Assembly: GCA_949840475.1 (NCBI GenBank)
Contig: CATKXA010000024.1
Coordinates: forward strand, 1 to 11,598
Reading direction: 5' to 3'
DNA: 11,598 bases
Origin: an uncultured Thermoanaerobacterales bacterium
GTDB lineage: Bacteria; Bacillota; Clostridia; Christensenellales; UBA1242
The notes beneath the pieces were generated by a model. The model worked only from the letters and a program-made list of their open reading frames with translations, did not search any database and was not told where the DNA came from. Positions 1 to 6,648 of this stretch are shown one piece after another (within the stretch, counting starts at the first letter, position 1; every line of letters starts with the position of its first letter). A program made the translations under genes and the position numbers.

Positions 1-348
1 ATCATTGCAAATGGAATTGTTGCGTATTTTAATAATAAAGAAAACTTAGAGGAGCTAGAGAGGCTTAAAGAAGTAGGAATAAAAATTAGTGAGCAACAAA
101 ATTTACTAGTTAGCAAAAGCTACTTTACAGGCAAAAAAGTAGTGCTTACTGGCACTCTTAGCTCAATGTCAAGAACTGATGCTACTAAGCTTTTAGAGCA
201 ACATGGAGCAGAGGTTGTTAGTTCTGTTTCAAAAAACACTGACCTTGTTATTGTTGGAACTGATGCTGGAAGCAAGCTTGCTAAAGCTCAAAGCTTATCT
301 ATAGAAATCATGAACGAAGACGAGTTTTTGAAAAAAATAAAAAATTAA
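1..348 (+). CDS. ligA: NAD-dependent DNA ligase LigA, C-terminal part (5' end outside window)
   Basis: The frame is open from the first base of the window and ends at the TAA at 346-348, giving the last 115 residues. The first ~30 residues (ANGIVAYF, then LEELERLKEVGI) match the end of the helix-hairpin-helix region of LigA. From about residue 44 a BRCT domain follows (GKKVVLTGTL, then DLVIVGTDAGSKLAKA, ending EDEFLKKI). LigA seals nicks in duplex DNA using NAD+ during replication and repair; the BRCT domain helps DNA binding. The adenylation and OB domains lie upstream of the window and cannot be checked. No convincing terminator follows before the rpoZ promoter, only a weak 6-bp AT stem near 351-365. 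Other BRCT proteins are possible, but the HhH-like lead-in and the C-terminal position favour LigA. Confidence 0.9.
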   Translation: MIANGIVAYFNNKENLEELERLKEVGIKISEQQNLLVSKSYFTGKKVVLTGTLSSMSRTDATKLLEQHGAEVVSSVSKNTDLVIVGTDAGSKLAKAQSLSIEIMNEDEFLKKIKN

Positions 349-367
349 AAGATTTTAGAAAAATCAT

Positions 368-397
368 TTGTAAGTACACCTAGAGAATGTGTATAAT
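368..397 (+). promoter_or_regulatory. Vegetative-type promoter of rpoZ
   Basis: A -35-like TTGTAA (368-373) and a perfect -10 TATAAT (392-397) are separated by 18 bases. Transcription would start near 404. The leader then carries AAGGAG (408-413) ahead of the rpoZ ATG at 424. Confidence 0.65.
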
Positions 398-423
398 TAA
401 TGTAGTTAAGGAGAAAAAATCTT

Positions 424-633
424 ATGGCAATGATTAATCCACCTATTGAAGGTTTATTTGAAAAGGCAAATAGCAGATACGCACTAGTTGTAGCTATATC
501 TAAAAGAGCTAAAGAACTTTTGGTTGAAAAAACCGAGTTTTTTAAAGACAATCAAAAAATCAAGCCTATTGAGTACGCAAGCAAAGAATTTGCTGAGGAT
601 TTATTTGCTATCAAACGTAGCCGTATTGATTAA
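424..633 (+). CDS. rpoZ: RNA polymerase omega subunit
   Basis: This 69-residue protein matches the omega subunit: MINPPIEGLFEKANSRYALVV-type N-terminus, the AISKRAKELL helix, and an acidic/basic end (EFAEDLFAIKRSRID). Omega binds the beta' subunit and helps assemble and stabilise core RNA polymerase in the cytoplasm. The start at 424 is preceded by AAGGAG with a 10-base spacer; an in-frame ATG two codons later (430) is also possible. Firmicutes often have gmk before rpoZ and coaBC after it. Here ligA is upstream and priA downstream, so both of those neighbours are missing from this spot. The gene has its own promoter and a strong terminator, so it is probably monocistronic. Confidence 0.93.
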   Translation: MAMINPPIEGLFEKANSRYALVVAISKRAKELLVEKTEFFKDNQKIKPIEYASKEFAEDLFAIKRSRID

Positions 634-637
634 ATTT

Positions 638-666
638 AAAATTAGCACATTGGTGCTAATTTTTTT
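638..666 (+). terminator. Intrinsic terminator after rpoZ
   Basis: A perfect 10-bp stem, AAATTAGCAC (639-648) with GTGCTAATTT (653-662), has the 4-base loop ATTG and is followed by T to 666. It separates rpoZ from priA. It also argues against starting priA at the ATG at 667, which sits at the end of the T-run. Confidence 0.9.
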
Positions 667-678
667 ATGCTTAATTTA

Positions 679-707
679 TTGCCTATAATCTATATATTTG
701 TTAAAAT
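679..707 (+). promoter_or_regulatory. Extended -10 promoter of priA, placed for a leaderless mRNA
   Basis: TTGCCT (679-684), a 17-base spacer and TAAAAT (702-707) make a good vegetative promoter, with the extended -10 TG at 699-700 (TGTTAAAAT). Counting the last -10 base as -7 puts +1 at 714-715, and the priA ATG is at 715. No Shine-Dalgarno lies upstream of the ATG. A second TATAAT at 684-689 could give a start near 696, but its -35 would be the terminator T-run and the leader would still lack a Shine-Dalgarno. Confidence 0.6.
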
Positions 708-714
708 ATATATT

Positions 715-2925
715 ATGAGTAAAAAATATGCCAAGGTAATAGTGGATATTGCAAGCAGTCAAATCGATAAGGTTTTTGACTACTCTTTTGACGAGAAAGA
801 TAACTATCAAATTGGCATGAGGGTTTTAGTTCCTTTTGGAGCGAGAGTGATTGAAGGGTATATTATTGATATTTCAAACACTGCCAGCATCGAGAAAAGC
901 AAAATCAAAAGCATTATAAGACCTCTTGAAAATTTTGTATGTATAAATAGCGACCAGCTTGAGCTTGCTAAATACATGAAGGAAACAATAAATGTCGGCA
1001 TGTGTGATGCCCTTAGGCTATTCTTGCCGTCAGAAATGCGTAATGGCAAAATTAAAGAGCTTCAAGAAACCATATTGTTTTTGCCAAGCAAGGAAACAGC
1101 TATCAAATATTTAAGCACTCTTAGAAAGAACTCTCACGCACAAGAGTCAGCAATCTTGTTCATGCTTGAGCAAGGTAGTTATAAACAAGCCGAACTTAAC
1201 AAAAAGTTTGGATCAAGTGCTATAACTAAACTTAAAGAAAATGGAGTACTGCTTGCAAGCTTAAAAGTTGTAAGGCGTATACCAGCTTCTATCGACTACT
1301 TTGAGAGTAAGCCAACTCTTACAGAGCTTCAAAACATCGCAAAACAAAAAATATTATCGCAAAACAAAAAATATCTCCTTCACGGCGTCACTGGCTGTGG
1401 CAAGACTGAAATTTACATGTCTGTTATGGAGCATATTGTAAATACCAAAAACAAAACAGGAATCATGCTAGTTCCTGAAATCTCGCTCACGCCTCAAACA
1501 TTAGCAAGGTTTAGGTCACGCTTTGGCGATAAGGTTGCCATTTTGCACAGCGGATTATCTGCTGGCGAGCGTTTTGATGAATGGAAACGTATTTTAATGG
1601 GCGATGCCAAAATTGTTGTGGGAGCAAGGTCTGCAATCTTTGCACCACTTAAAAATATTGGCATAATTATAATTGATGAGGAACATGACGGGTCATATGT
1701 ATCTGAGAGCAACCCAAGGTATAACACCATTGAAATTGCAACCAAAAGAGCTGAGCTTTTTGATGCAACGCTAGTGCTCGGCAGTGCAACGCCAAGCATT
1801 GTAAGCTATCATAAGGCGATGACAGGCGAGTATGAACTTATTGAAATTAATGAGCGAATAAACAAAAAGCCACTTCCACCAGTCCAGATTGTTGACATGA
1901 CAAATGAAATCAGAAACGGCAACCCAGACATTTTCTCAACAGCCCTAAAAGACGAGCTGCAAAAGACAATACAAGAGGGCAACCAAGCCATGCTCTTTAT
2001 TAATAGACGTGGATACTCATCATTTTTGCAGTGCAAAGATTGTGGCTGGGTAGCTAAATGCCAGTCTTGCGACGTTTCATTAGTTTATCATAAGGCAGAC
2101 AATGCTCTTAAATGCCACTACTGCGAAAAACGCTACAGAGTTTTTGATGTATGCCCTGATTGCGGTAGCGTCAATATAAAGCATGGCTCAATAGGCACTG
2201 AGCAAGTTGTTAGCAAGCTTAAAGAGATGTTTAGCGGCGTAAAAGTCATAAGAATGGACAATGACACCACCAAAACAAAGGGAGCACACGCAAAGCTCTT
2301 GTCAGATTTTAAAGAGGGCAAAGCACAAATTCTTGTTGGCACGCAGATGATTGCCAAAGGTCATGATTTTCCGTCTGTTACACTCGTTGGAATTATTGAT
2401 GCAGATGTGAGCTTACACCAGTCAAGTTACAAAGCCCCTGAACGAACTTTCAGTTTAATAACTCAGGTGGCGGGTAGAGCAGGAAGAGCAGACAAACAAG
2501 GAAAGATACTGCTTCAAACATATGCTCCTCGAAACTATATCTATAGACTTGCAAGCATTTATGACTTTGCGGGATTTTATAAAAAGGAAATCAACTTAAG
2601 AGAAACCACTGCTTTTCCGCCATTTAGTAAAATTATAAGAATTTTATTTACAAGTAGCGATGAAGCCATTGCAAAAGAAGTAGCAAAAGTGTATTATGAT
2701 AGTGTAAGAGAACTTGCAAAAGAATATCAAAACTGTTTTATCTACCTCGGAGCCATGCGTTCGCCAGTAAGTAGAATTCAAAACAAATTTAGATACCAAA
2801 TACTTATAAGACTAAAAATAGAGCAAAGCGACAAAATAATTAAAAAATTGTATGAACAAGCAGATAAATTAAATAAAAGAGATCTATCTATTTTTGTAGA
2901 GTTAGACCCATCATCATTAAGCTAA
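715..2925 (+). CDS. priA: Primosomal replication restart helicase PriA
   Basis: This 736-residue superfamily 2 helicase reloads the replicative helicase at stalled forks and D-loops. The start at 715 (MSKKYAKVIVDI) matches where PriA proteins normally begin. The frame is open to an ATG at 667, but that would add a hydrophobic stretch encoded from the rpoZ terminator. Visible parts are an N-terminal 3'-end-binding region; Walker A at 224-231 (GVTGCGKT, with Cys where Ser is usual); DEEH at 321-324; a zinc-binding insertion with four CxxC pairs between C440 and C483; GTQMIAKGHDFP; and motif VI QVAGRAGR at 584-591. It is the first gene of priA-def-fmt-rlmN, with 10 bases to def. There is no Shine-Dalgarno and the mRNA may be leaderless. 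A 20-bp tandem repeat lies just before Walker A. Confidence 0.95.
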   Translation: MSKKYAKVIVDIASSQIDKVFDYSFDEKDNYQIGMRVLVPFGARVIEGYIIDISNTASIEKSKIKSIIRPLENFVCINSDQLELAKYMKETINVGMCDALRLFLPSEMRNGKIKELQETILFLPSKETAIKYLSTLRKNSHAQESAILFMLEQGSYKQAELNKKFGSSAITKLKENGVLLASLKVVRRIPASIDYFESKPTLTELQNIAKQKILSQNKKYLLHGVTGCGKTEIYMSVMEHIVNTKNKTGIMLVPEISLTPQTLARFRSRFGDKVAILHSGLSAGERFDEWKRILMGDAKIVVGARSAIFAPLKNIGIIIIDEEHDGSYVSESNPRYNTIEIATKRAELFDATLVLGSATPSIVSYHKAMTGEYELIEINERINKKPLPPVQIVDMTNEIRNGNPDIFSTALKDELQKTIQEGNQAMLFINRRGYSSFLQCKDCGWVAKCQSCDVSLVYHKADNALKCHYCEKRYRVFDVCPDCGSVNIKHGSIGTEQVVSKLKEMFSGVKVIRMDNDTTKTKGAHAKLLSDFKEGKAQILVGTQMIAKGHDFPSVTLVGIIDADVSLHQSSYKAPERTFSLITQVAGRAGRADKQGKILLQTYAPRNYIYRLASIYDFAGFYKKEINLRETTAFPPFSKIIRILFTSSDEAIAKEVAKVYYDSVRELAKEYQNCFIYLGAMRSPVSRIQNKFRYQILIRLKIEQSDKIIKKLYEQADKLNKRDLSIFVELDPSSLS
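1336..1374 (+). repeat. 20-bp period tandem repeat inside priA
   Basis: ATCGCAAAACAAAAAATAT occurs at 1336-1354 and again at 1356-1374, a perfect 19-base match with period 20. Because 20 is not a multiple of three, the copies are read in different frames (IAKQKI, then SQNKKY). The encoded segment lies between the conserved LTELQ and LLHGVTG blocks of PriA. Confidence 0.9.
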
Positions 2926-2935
2926 AGGAGTAATT

Positions 2936-3445
2936 ATGGCATTAAGAAAAATCATAACAGAAGAGGACCCAATTCTAAGAAAAAAATCCAAGGTTGTAAC
3001 TGTTTTTGACGCAAACTTGAAAGAATTATTTAAAGACATGCTAGACACTGTAAACAAGGCTCAAGGGGCTGGAATTTCTGCTGTGCAAGTAGGAATATTA
3101 AAACGAATGTTCATTATTTTTGACCATAAAGACCCAGTATTTATTGTCAATCCTGAGTTAATCAAGTATAGTGGAATAAACAAAATCACTATGGAAGGTT
3201 GCTTGTCACTACCAGGCAAATGGGGCGATGTTGAAAGACCTAATAAAGTTTGGGTCAAATATCAAGACCAAGACGGCAATATTGTAGAAAACAAATTCAC
3301 AGGCTTTGTAGCAAAAGCTTTTTGCCACGAATATGATCACCTAGACGGCATACTTTATGTAGACAAAGCAGACAAACTTTTTAATAGCTACGAAGAATAT
3401 ATAAAATATAAAAAGTCACAAAATAAAGCTGACGATAAAAAATAG
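2936..3445 (+). CDS. def: Peptide deformylase
   Basis: This 169-residue metalloenzyme removes the formyl group from the N-terminal methionine of new proteins. All three family motifs are present: GAGISAVQ (44-51, the GxGxAAxQ motif with Q51), EGCLSLP (87-93, metal ligand C89) and HEYDH (131-135, metal ligands H131 and H135 with catalytic E132), followed by LDG. Length is normal for a deformylase. The start is fixed by AAAGGAG a few bases upstream. It lies 10 bases after priA and 12 before fmt, so the enzymes that remove and add the formyl group are co-transcribed, as in most bacteria. The lysine-rich C-terminal tail is unremarkable. Confidence 0.96.
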   Translation: MALRKIITEEDPILRKKSKVVTVFDANLKELFKDMLDTVNKAQGAGISAVQVGILKRMFIIFDHKDPVFIVNPELIKYSGINKITMEGCLSLPGKWGDVERPNKVWVKYQDQDGNIVENKFTGFVAKAFCHEYDHLDGILYVDKADKLFNSYEEYIKYKKSQNKADDKK

Positions 3446-3457
3446 TAAAGGGAATAT

Positions 3458-4453
3458 ATGAAGATAATATTTTTAGGAACACCAGAGTTCTCGCTAGCAA
3501 GCCTCGACGCTCTTGTTAATTCAAAACACAAAATTTTGGCTGTTGTAACTCAAATGGATAGACCAAGTGGCAGGGGTCAAAAACTCTGCCAAAGTGCTGT
3601 TAAGCAATATGCGTTAGAGCACAATTTAAAAGTGCTTCAGTACCAAAAAATATCTCGTGACGGCTTGGAAGATTTGAAAACGCTTAAGCCAGATTTAATG
3701 GTAACTGCAGCGTATGGTCAAATACTAAGCCAATCGATTATTGATATACCAAAGTATGGAATAATTAATGTTCATGCATCTCTTTTGCCAAAGCTTAGGG
3801 GAGCATCGCCAATACAATCAGCAATAATCAAAGGGGAATCTAAAACAGGCATCACTATAATGCAAACTGAAGCGGGGCTAGATACTGGCGATATTTTAAA
3901 CTCTGTAGAAACAGAAATCTTAGAAGACGAAACCGCTGGCGAGCTTTCTGCCCGCCTTGCTGAAATGAGCGGAAAAATATTGCTTGAAACTATAGACCAA
4001 ATTGAAGATGGTACTGTTCAAAAAGTTAAGCAACAGCACACAGATGCAACTATAACTACTAAAATACTTAAAGACGATTGCCTAATCAATTTCAACAAAT
4101 CTGCTAAGCAGATCAAATGCTTAGTTCTTGGCTCAAACCCAGAGCCCATAGCCTTTAGCTACATAAATGGCAATATTGTTAAAATATATAGAGCTAAAGT
4201 GAGCGACAAAGATTTATCAACAAATATTAATGTAACCGCAGGAACAATACTCCCAAGTAGCAGTGCGAAGAGCGGAGTTTTTGTCAAGTGCGGCAGCGGA
4301 GTTATAGAAATACTTGAGGCTCAGTTTCCAGGGGGCAAAGTTTTGACTGGTAAAGAGTTAATCAATGGCAGAAAGTTAAATGCTCTTGACAAGTTTTTAG
4401 GCTATAGTGAAGCCTTCCAAATGTTCAACAACTCAAATAAGGATAAAAAATAA
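3458..4453 (+). CDS. fmt: Methionyl-tRNA formyltransferase
   Basis: This 331-residue enzyme transfers a formyl group from 10-formyl-tetrahydrofolate to Met-tRNA(fMet), making the initiator tRNA. The N-terminal Rossmann part opens MKIIFLGTPEFS. The catalytic triad is visible as N104 and H106 in NVHASLLPKLRG and D142 in GLDTGDIL, close to the numbering of the E. coli enzyme. The C-terminal OB-like tRNA-binding domain includes the KCGSGVIEILEAQFPGGK stretch. AAAGGGA precedes the ATG. It is third in the priA operon; rlmN follows after 3 bases. The rsmB gene that often follows fmt in Firmicutes is absent here. Confidence 0.96.
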   Translation: MKIIFLGTPEFSLASLDALVNSKHKILAVVTQMDRPSGRGQKLCQSAVKQYALEHNLKVLQYQKISRDGLEDLKTLKPDLMVTAAYGQILSQSIIDIPKYGIINVHASLLPKLRGASPIQSAIIKGESKTGITIMQTEAGLDTGDILNSVETEILEDETAGELSARLAEMSGKILLETIDQIEDGTVQKVKQQHTDATITTKILKDDCLINFNKSAKQIKCLVLGSNPEPIAFSYINGNIVKIYRAKVSDKDLSTNINVTAGTILPSSSAKSGVFVKCGSGVIEILEAQFPGGKVLTGKELINGRKLNALDKFLGYSEAFQMFNNSNKDKK

Positions 4454-4456
4454 CTT

Positions 4457-5497
4457 ATGAAAATATTACAAGAGTACTCACTTTCTGAGCTAAAAGAATA
4501 TCTTGACACCTTAAATGTCAAGCGTTTTCGTGCTGAACAGATTTTTGGCTTTGCTAGCAACTATGTTGAGATTGACCAAATGTCAAATATCCCGTTAGAG
4601 CTTAGAGAAACCTTAAAGCAAGAATTCACATCAACTCCAGTAAAAATCCATTCAGAATTCAAAAGTAAAGACGGCACAATAAAGTTTTTGTTTGAGCTTT
4701 TTGACGGAAACATTGTTGAAGGCGTTTTAATGAAGTATAAATATGGTAACACTCTTTGCATATCCACTCAAGTGGGCTGTGGCATGGGTTGTAGCTTTTG
4801 TGCCTCTGGAATTGACGGCAAGGTAAGGAATTTACTTGCGGGAGAAATGATTGGCGAGGTACTCGCAATCAACAAATATTTAGGCGGCGGACTAAAAGAT
4901 AAACGTCAGATAACTAACATTGTACTAATGGGCAGCGGCGAACCTCTTGATAATTTTGATAATGTTGTAAAGTTTATTCAAAGAATAAGCGACCCTCAAA
5001 CTATAAATATTTCTGAACGCAACATATCACTATCAACATGTGGTATAGCACCTAAAATAAGAAAACTTGCAGACCTTGACCTAAGCATAACCTTAACCAT
5101 CTCACTTCACGCAACCACTGATGATAAAAGGCAAACAATAATGAAGATTGCAAACGCATACAGCTTAGCAGACTTGTTTGAGGCGTTGCAATACTATTAT
5201 AAAAAGACAAAGCGTAGAATTGTTTTTGAGTATATTTTGTCTAGAGGAAACGTTAGCCAGGCAGACGCTAGAAGAATAGCCTCGCTTTGCAAAGGCATGA
5301 TGGTGCATGTCAATATGATACCAATCAACAAAACACCAAATAGTCCTCTCGTACCAGCAAGCAAAGAAAAGGTAACTGAGTTTTTTGAAGAACTTAAAGC
5401 AAGAGGAATAAGTGCCACAACGAGAAGAACACTTGGTGCAGACATAGACGGAGCATGCGGGCAGCTTAGAAGACGAATTTTGAGCGAACTTCAATAA
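4457..5497 (+). CDS. rlmN: Dual-specificity 23S rRNA (A2503-C2) / tRNA (A37) methyltransferase
   Basis: This 346-residue radical SAM enzyme has the CxxxCxxC iron-sulfur motif at C108, C112 and C115 (CGMGCSFC). A second essential cysteine, C334, lies in GACGQL near the C-terminus, the RlmN/Cfr arrangement that uses a methylated cysteine intermediate. VEGVLMKY upstream and GSGEPLDNFDNV in the core also fit RlmN. The position after fmt is the usual one for rlmN. Cfr, the C8-methylating resistance relative, shares these cysteines and cannot be formally excluded, but nothing points to it. The gap to fmt is 3 bases. The nearest Shine-Dalgarno-like AAGGA (4439-4443) is 13 bases from the ATG, so translation is probably coupled to fmt. 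Confidence 0.92.
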   Translation: MKILQEYSLSELKEYLDTLNVKRFRAEQIFGFASNYVEIDQMSNIPLELRETLKQEFTSTPVKIHSEFKSKDGTIKFLFELFDGNIVEGVLMKYKYGNTLCISTQVGCGMGCSFCASGIDGKVRNLLAGEMIGEVLAINKYLGGGLKDKRQITNIVLMGSGEPLDNFDNVVKFIQRISDPQTINISERNISLSTCGIAPKIRKLADLDLSITLTISLHATTDDKRQTIMKIANAYSLADLFEALQYYYKKTKRRIVFEYILSRGNVSQADARRIASLCKGMMVHVNMIPINKTPNSPLVPASKEKVTEFFEELKARGISATTRRTLGADIDGACGQLRRRILSELQ

Positions 5498-5501
5498 GCA
5501 G

Positions 5502-5530
5502 TTGACATTAATTTTTTGCTATGAAATAAT
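5502..5530 (+). promoter_or_regulatory. Promoter of rpe
   Basis: A consensus -35 TTGACA (5502-5507) is followed after 17 bases by AATAAT (5525-5530), with an extended -10 TG at 5522-5523. Transcription would start near 5537, leaving a short leader with AAGGAAG (5544-5550) before the ATG at 5557. No terminator lies between rlmN and this promoter, so read-through from the priA operon is likely as well. Confidence 0.65.
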
Positions 5531-5556
5531 ATATAAAAATAAAAAGGAAGTAGAAT

Positions 5557-6264
5557 ATGTTTAAAAGAGTTTCAGCATCGATTTTATGCTTAGATTACAA
5601 TAATAAGGAAGTCTTAATCGACGCTATTAATAAGGTAGAAAAGGCGGGGGCTTCATTCATCCATTTTGACGTAATGGACGGCAAGTTCGTTAAAAATAAA
5701 TCTTTTGACCACAACATGGTCAACTTTGTTAAACACCACACTAATTTATTACTTGATGTGCACTTGATGGTTCAAGAGCCTGAAAAGGTGGTTGACGATT
5801 ATATTAGTGCAGAGGCGGACCTAATCACTATTCATTATGAAGCTACAGACAATCCAAAAGCTATTTTAAAGAAAATTAAAGATAAAAATATTTTGGCAGG
5901 TCTTGCAATCAATCCTAAGACTCCAGCCTACAAAATTCGTGATATCGTTAATAGCGGACTTGTTGACGTTGTTGTTGTTATGGGTGTTAAACCAGGAGCT
6001 TCTGGGCAAACCTTTATACCAGGAATGGCTGAAAAGGTTGCTGAAATTAGAAACTACAACCATAGCGTATATATTGAGATTGACGGCGGCGTAACAGAGA
6101 AGAACGTTAAAATTTTACGCAAGATGGGTGCAAATATAATTGTTAGTAGTGCTACGCTTTTTCATTCTAAAAATATGAAAAAAACAATAAAAGTACTTAA
6201 AGGTAACGATTATGTTCAACGTCTAGCAACGAGATTTGCTAAAAATAAAGAACAAGTAGACTAA
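5557..6264 (+). CDS. rpe: Ribulose-phosphate 3-epimerase family protein
   Basis: This 235-residue TIM-barrel protein interconverts ribulose 5-phosphate and xylulose 5-phosphate in the pentose phosphate pathway. The metal ligands are in place: H36 and D38 in HFDVMDG, H69 in DVHLMV, and D176 in EIDGGV. The N-terminal SASIL fits the family. Two segments are off consensus: NKSFDHNMV where most members have a PNITFGP-like stretch, and VMGVKPGASGQ (141-151) where VMSVNPGFGGQ is usual. An epimerase acting on a related sugar phosphate, such as allulose 6-phosphate, is therefore an alternative, though the position before spoVM-rpmB is the normal rpe site. prkC, prpC and rsgA, usual upstream neighbours, are absent. 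It has its own promoter and ends in a hairpin. Confidence 0.88.
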   Translation: MFKRVSASILCLDYNNKEVLIDAINKVEKAGASFIHFDVMDGKFVKNKSFDHNMVNFVKHHTNLLLDVHLMVQEPEKVVDDYISAEADLITIHYEATDNPKAILKKIKDKNILAGLAINPKTPAYKIRDIVNSGLVDVVVVMGVKPGASGQTFIPGMAEKVAEIRNYNHSVYIEIDGGVTEKNVKILRKMGANIIVSSATLFHSKNMKKTIKVLKGNDYVQRLATRFAKNKEQVD

Positions 6265-6265
6265 T

Positions 6266-6302
6266 AAAAATAGCACTCTAGTAAACCTAGAGTGCTATTT
6301 TT
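6266..6302. terminator. Bidirectional intrinsic terminator between rpe and spoVM
   Basis: A perfect 16-bp stem pairs AAAAATAGCACTCTAG (6266-6281) with its complement at 6287-6302, around the loop TAAAC. The A-tract on one side and T-tract on the other let it stop transcription both ways. It starts one base after the rpe stop codon, and the spoVM stop codon (minus strand, 6301-6303) overlaps its right arm. Confidence 0.92.
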
Positions 6303-6375
6303 ATTTACTTTTTTTAGCAAATATTTTTAAAAATCCCCTTAAAAACTTTGGTGCTTTGATACAAACTATAGTCAT
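6301..6375 (-). CDS. spoVM: Stage V sporulation protein SpoVM (24 residues)
   Basis: A 24-codon minus-strand gene begins with ATG at 6375-6373 and ends with TAA at 6303-6301. A perfect AGGAGG (6387-6382) sits 6 bases ahead of the start. The peptide opens MTIVCIKAPKFLRGF and ends in lysines. It shares I6, K7, P9, K10, F11, L12 and G14 with the Bacillus subtilis SpoVM peptide, including the proline at position 9. In Bacillus, SpoVM is an amphipathic helix that recognises the convex forespore membrane, recruits SpoIVA for coat assembly, and is a substrate and inhibitor of FtsH. The position between rpe and rpmB is the conserved spoVM locus. It implies an endospore former, or a descendant of one. 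The gene is too short for most gene callers. Confidence 0.85.
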   Translation of the reverse strand: MTIVCIKAPKFLRGFLKIFAKKSK

Positions 6376-6395
6376 ACAAATCCTCCTGTTACCAC

Positions 6396-6403
6396 ATATT
6401 ATG
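6396..6403 (-). promoter_or_regulatory. Possible sporulation (sigma-E-like) -10 box upstream of spoVM
   Basis: On the minus strand CATAATAT resembles the sigma-E -10 CATACAAT and lies 8 bases upstream of the AGGAGG. A TAATAAC further upstream resembles a sigma-E -35, but its 17-base spacing is longer than the usual 14-15. This is suggestive only. Confidence 0.25.
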
Positions 6404-6549
6404 CACAAAACCCAATAAGTGTTATTAAATTAAAATTCTATTCTTAATAGAGCTTAAATCTAGCAAAAATAAAGAACCTTTATAATCAAATCCATAAATT
6501 ATTTTAAGTTTAGATAGGGCAGAGAACGTGCGTTGCACACTAGCCCCGC

Positions 6550-6567
6550 AAAAAATCTCACGCACGA
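6550..6567 (+). repeat. Direct repeat A, copy 1 (orphan terminator half)
   Basis: AAAAAATCTCACGCACGA here is identical over 18 bases to 6831-6848, which is the left arm of the rpmB terminator. This copy has no matching right arm, so it looks like half of a duplicated hairpin. Its ACGCACG (6560-6566) can instead pair with CGTGCGT at 6527-6533. Confidence 0.85.
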
Positions 6568-6576
6568 GTTTGCGTC
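6562..6576 (+). repeat. Direct repeat B, copy 1
   Basis: GCACGAGTTTGCGTC matches 6633-6647 at 14 of 15 bases. It overlaps the end of repeat A copy 1, so the two modules are joined here but separate elsewhere. Confidence 0.75.
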
Positions 6577-6632
6577 TTAGTTTTTTTAGGGTGAAGAAGC
6601 GTGCTATAACAAAGAAACAAAAAAAATACCAG

Positions 6633-6647
6633 GCAGGAGTTTGCGTC
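6633..6647 (+). repeat. Direct repeat B, copy 2
   Basis: GCAGGAGTTTGCGTC differs from copy 1 (6562-6576) only at its fourth base. It directly precedes the 65-base palindrome at 6649-6713. Confidence 0.75.
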
Positions 6648-6648
6648 A

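Noticed and set aside
351..365. Terminator after ligA
   Set aside because: GATTTT/AAAATC is only a 6-bp AT stem with no T-tract; too weak to call.
667..714. Upstream ATG extending priA by 16 residues
   Set aside because: It lies at the end of the rpoZ terminator T-run, has no Shine-Dalgarno, spans the predicted promoter, and adds residues not seen in PriA; the family N-terminus begins at 715.
1494..1799. Minus-strand open frame of 101 codons opposite priA
   Set aside because: Shadow of the PriA motor domain; no support for expression.
5165..5494. Minus-strand open frame of 109 codons opposite rlmN
   Set aside because: It lies entirely inside rlmN, has no recognisable family or ribosome binding site, and is a shadow of a clearly real gene.
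4457..5497. cfr antibiotic-resistance methyltransferase
   Set aside because: Cfr and RlmN share the radical SAM cysteines, but the position after fmt and the overall pattern fit the housekeeping RlmN; nothing specific to Cfr was seen.
6527..6576. CRISPR-like repeats
   Set aside because: Only two copies each of two short repeats with unequal spacing and no cas genes; not an array.
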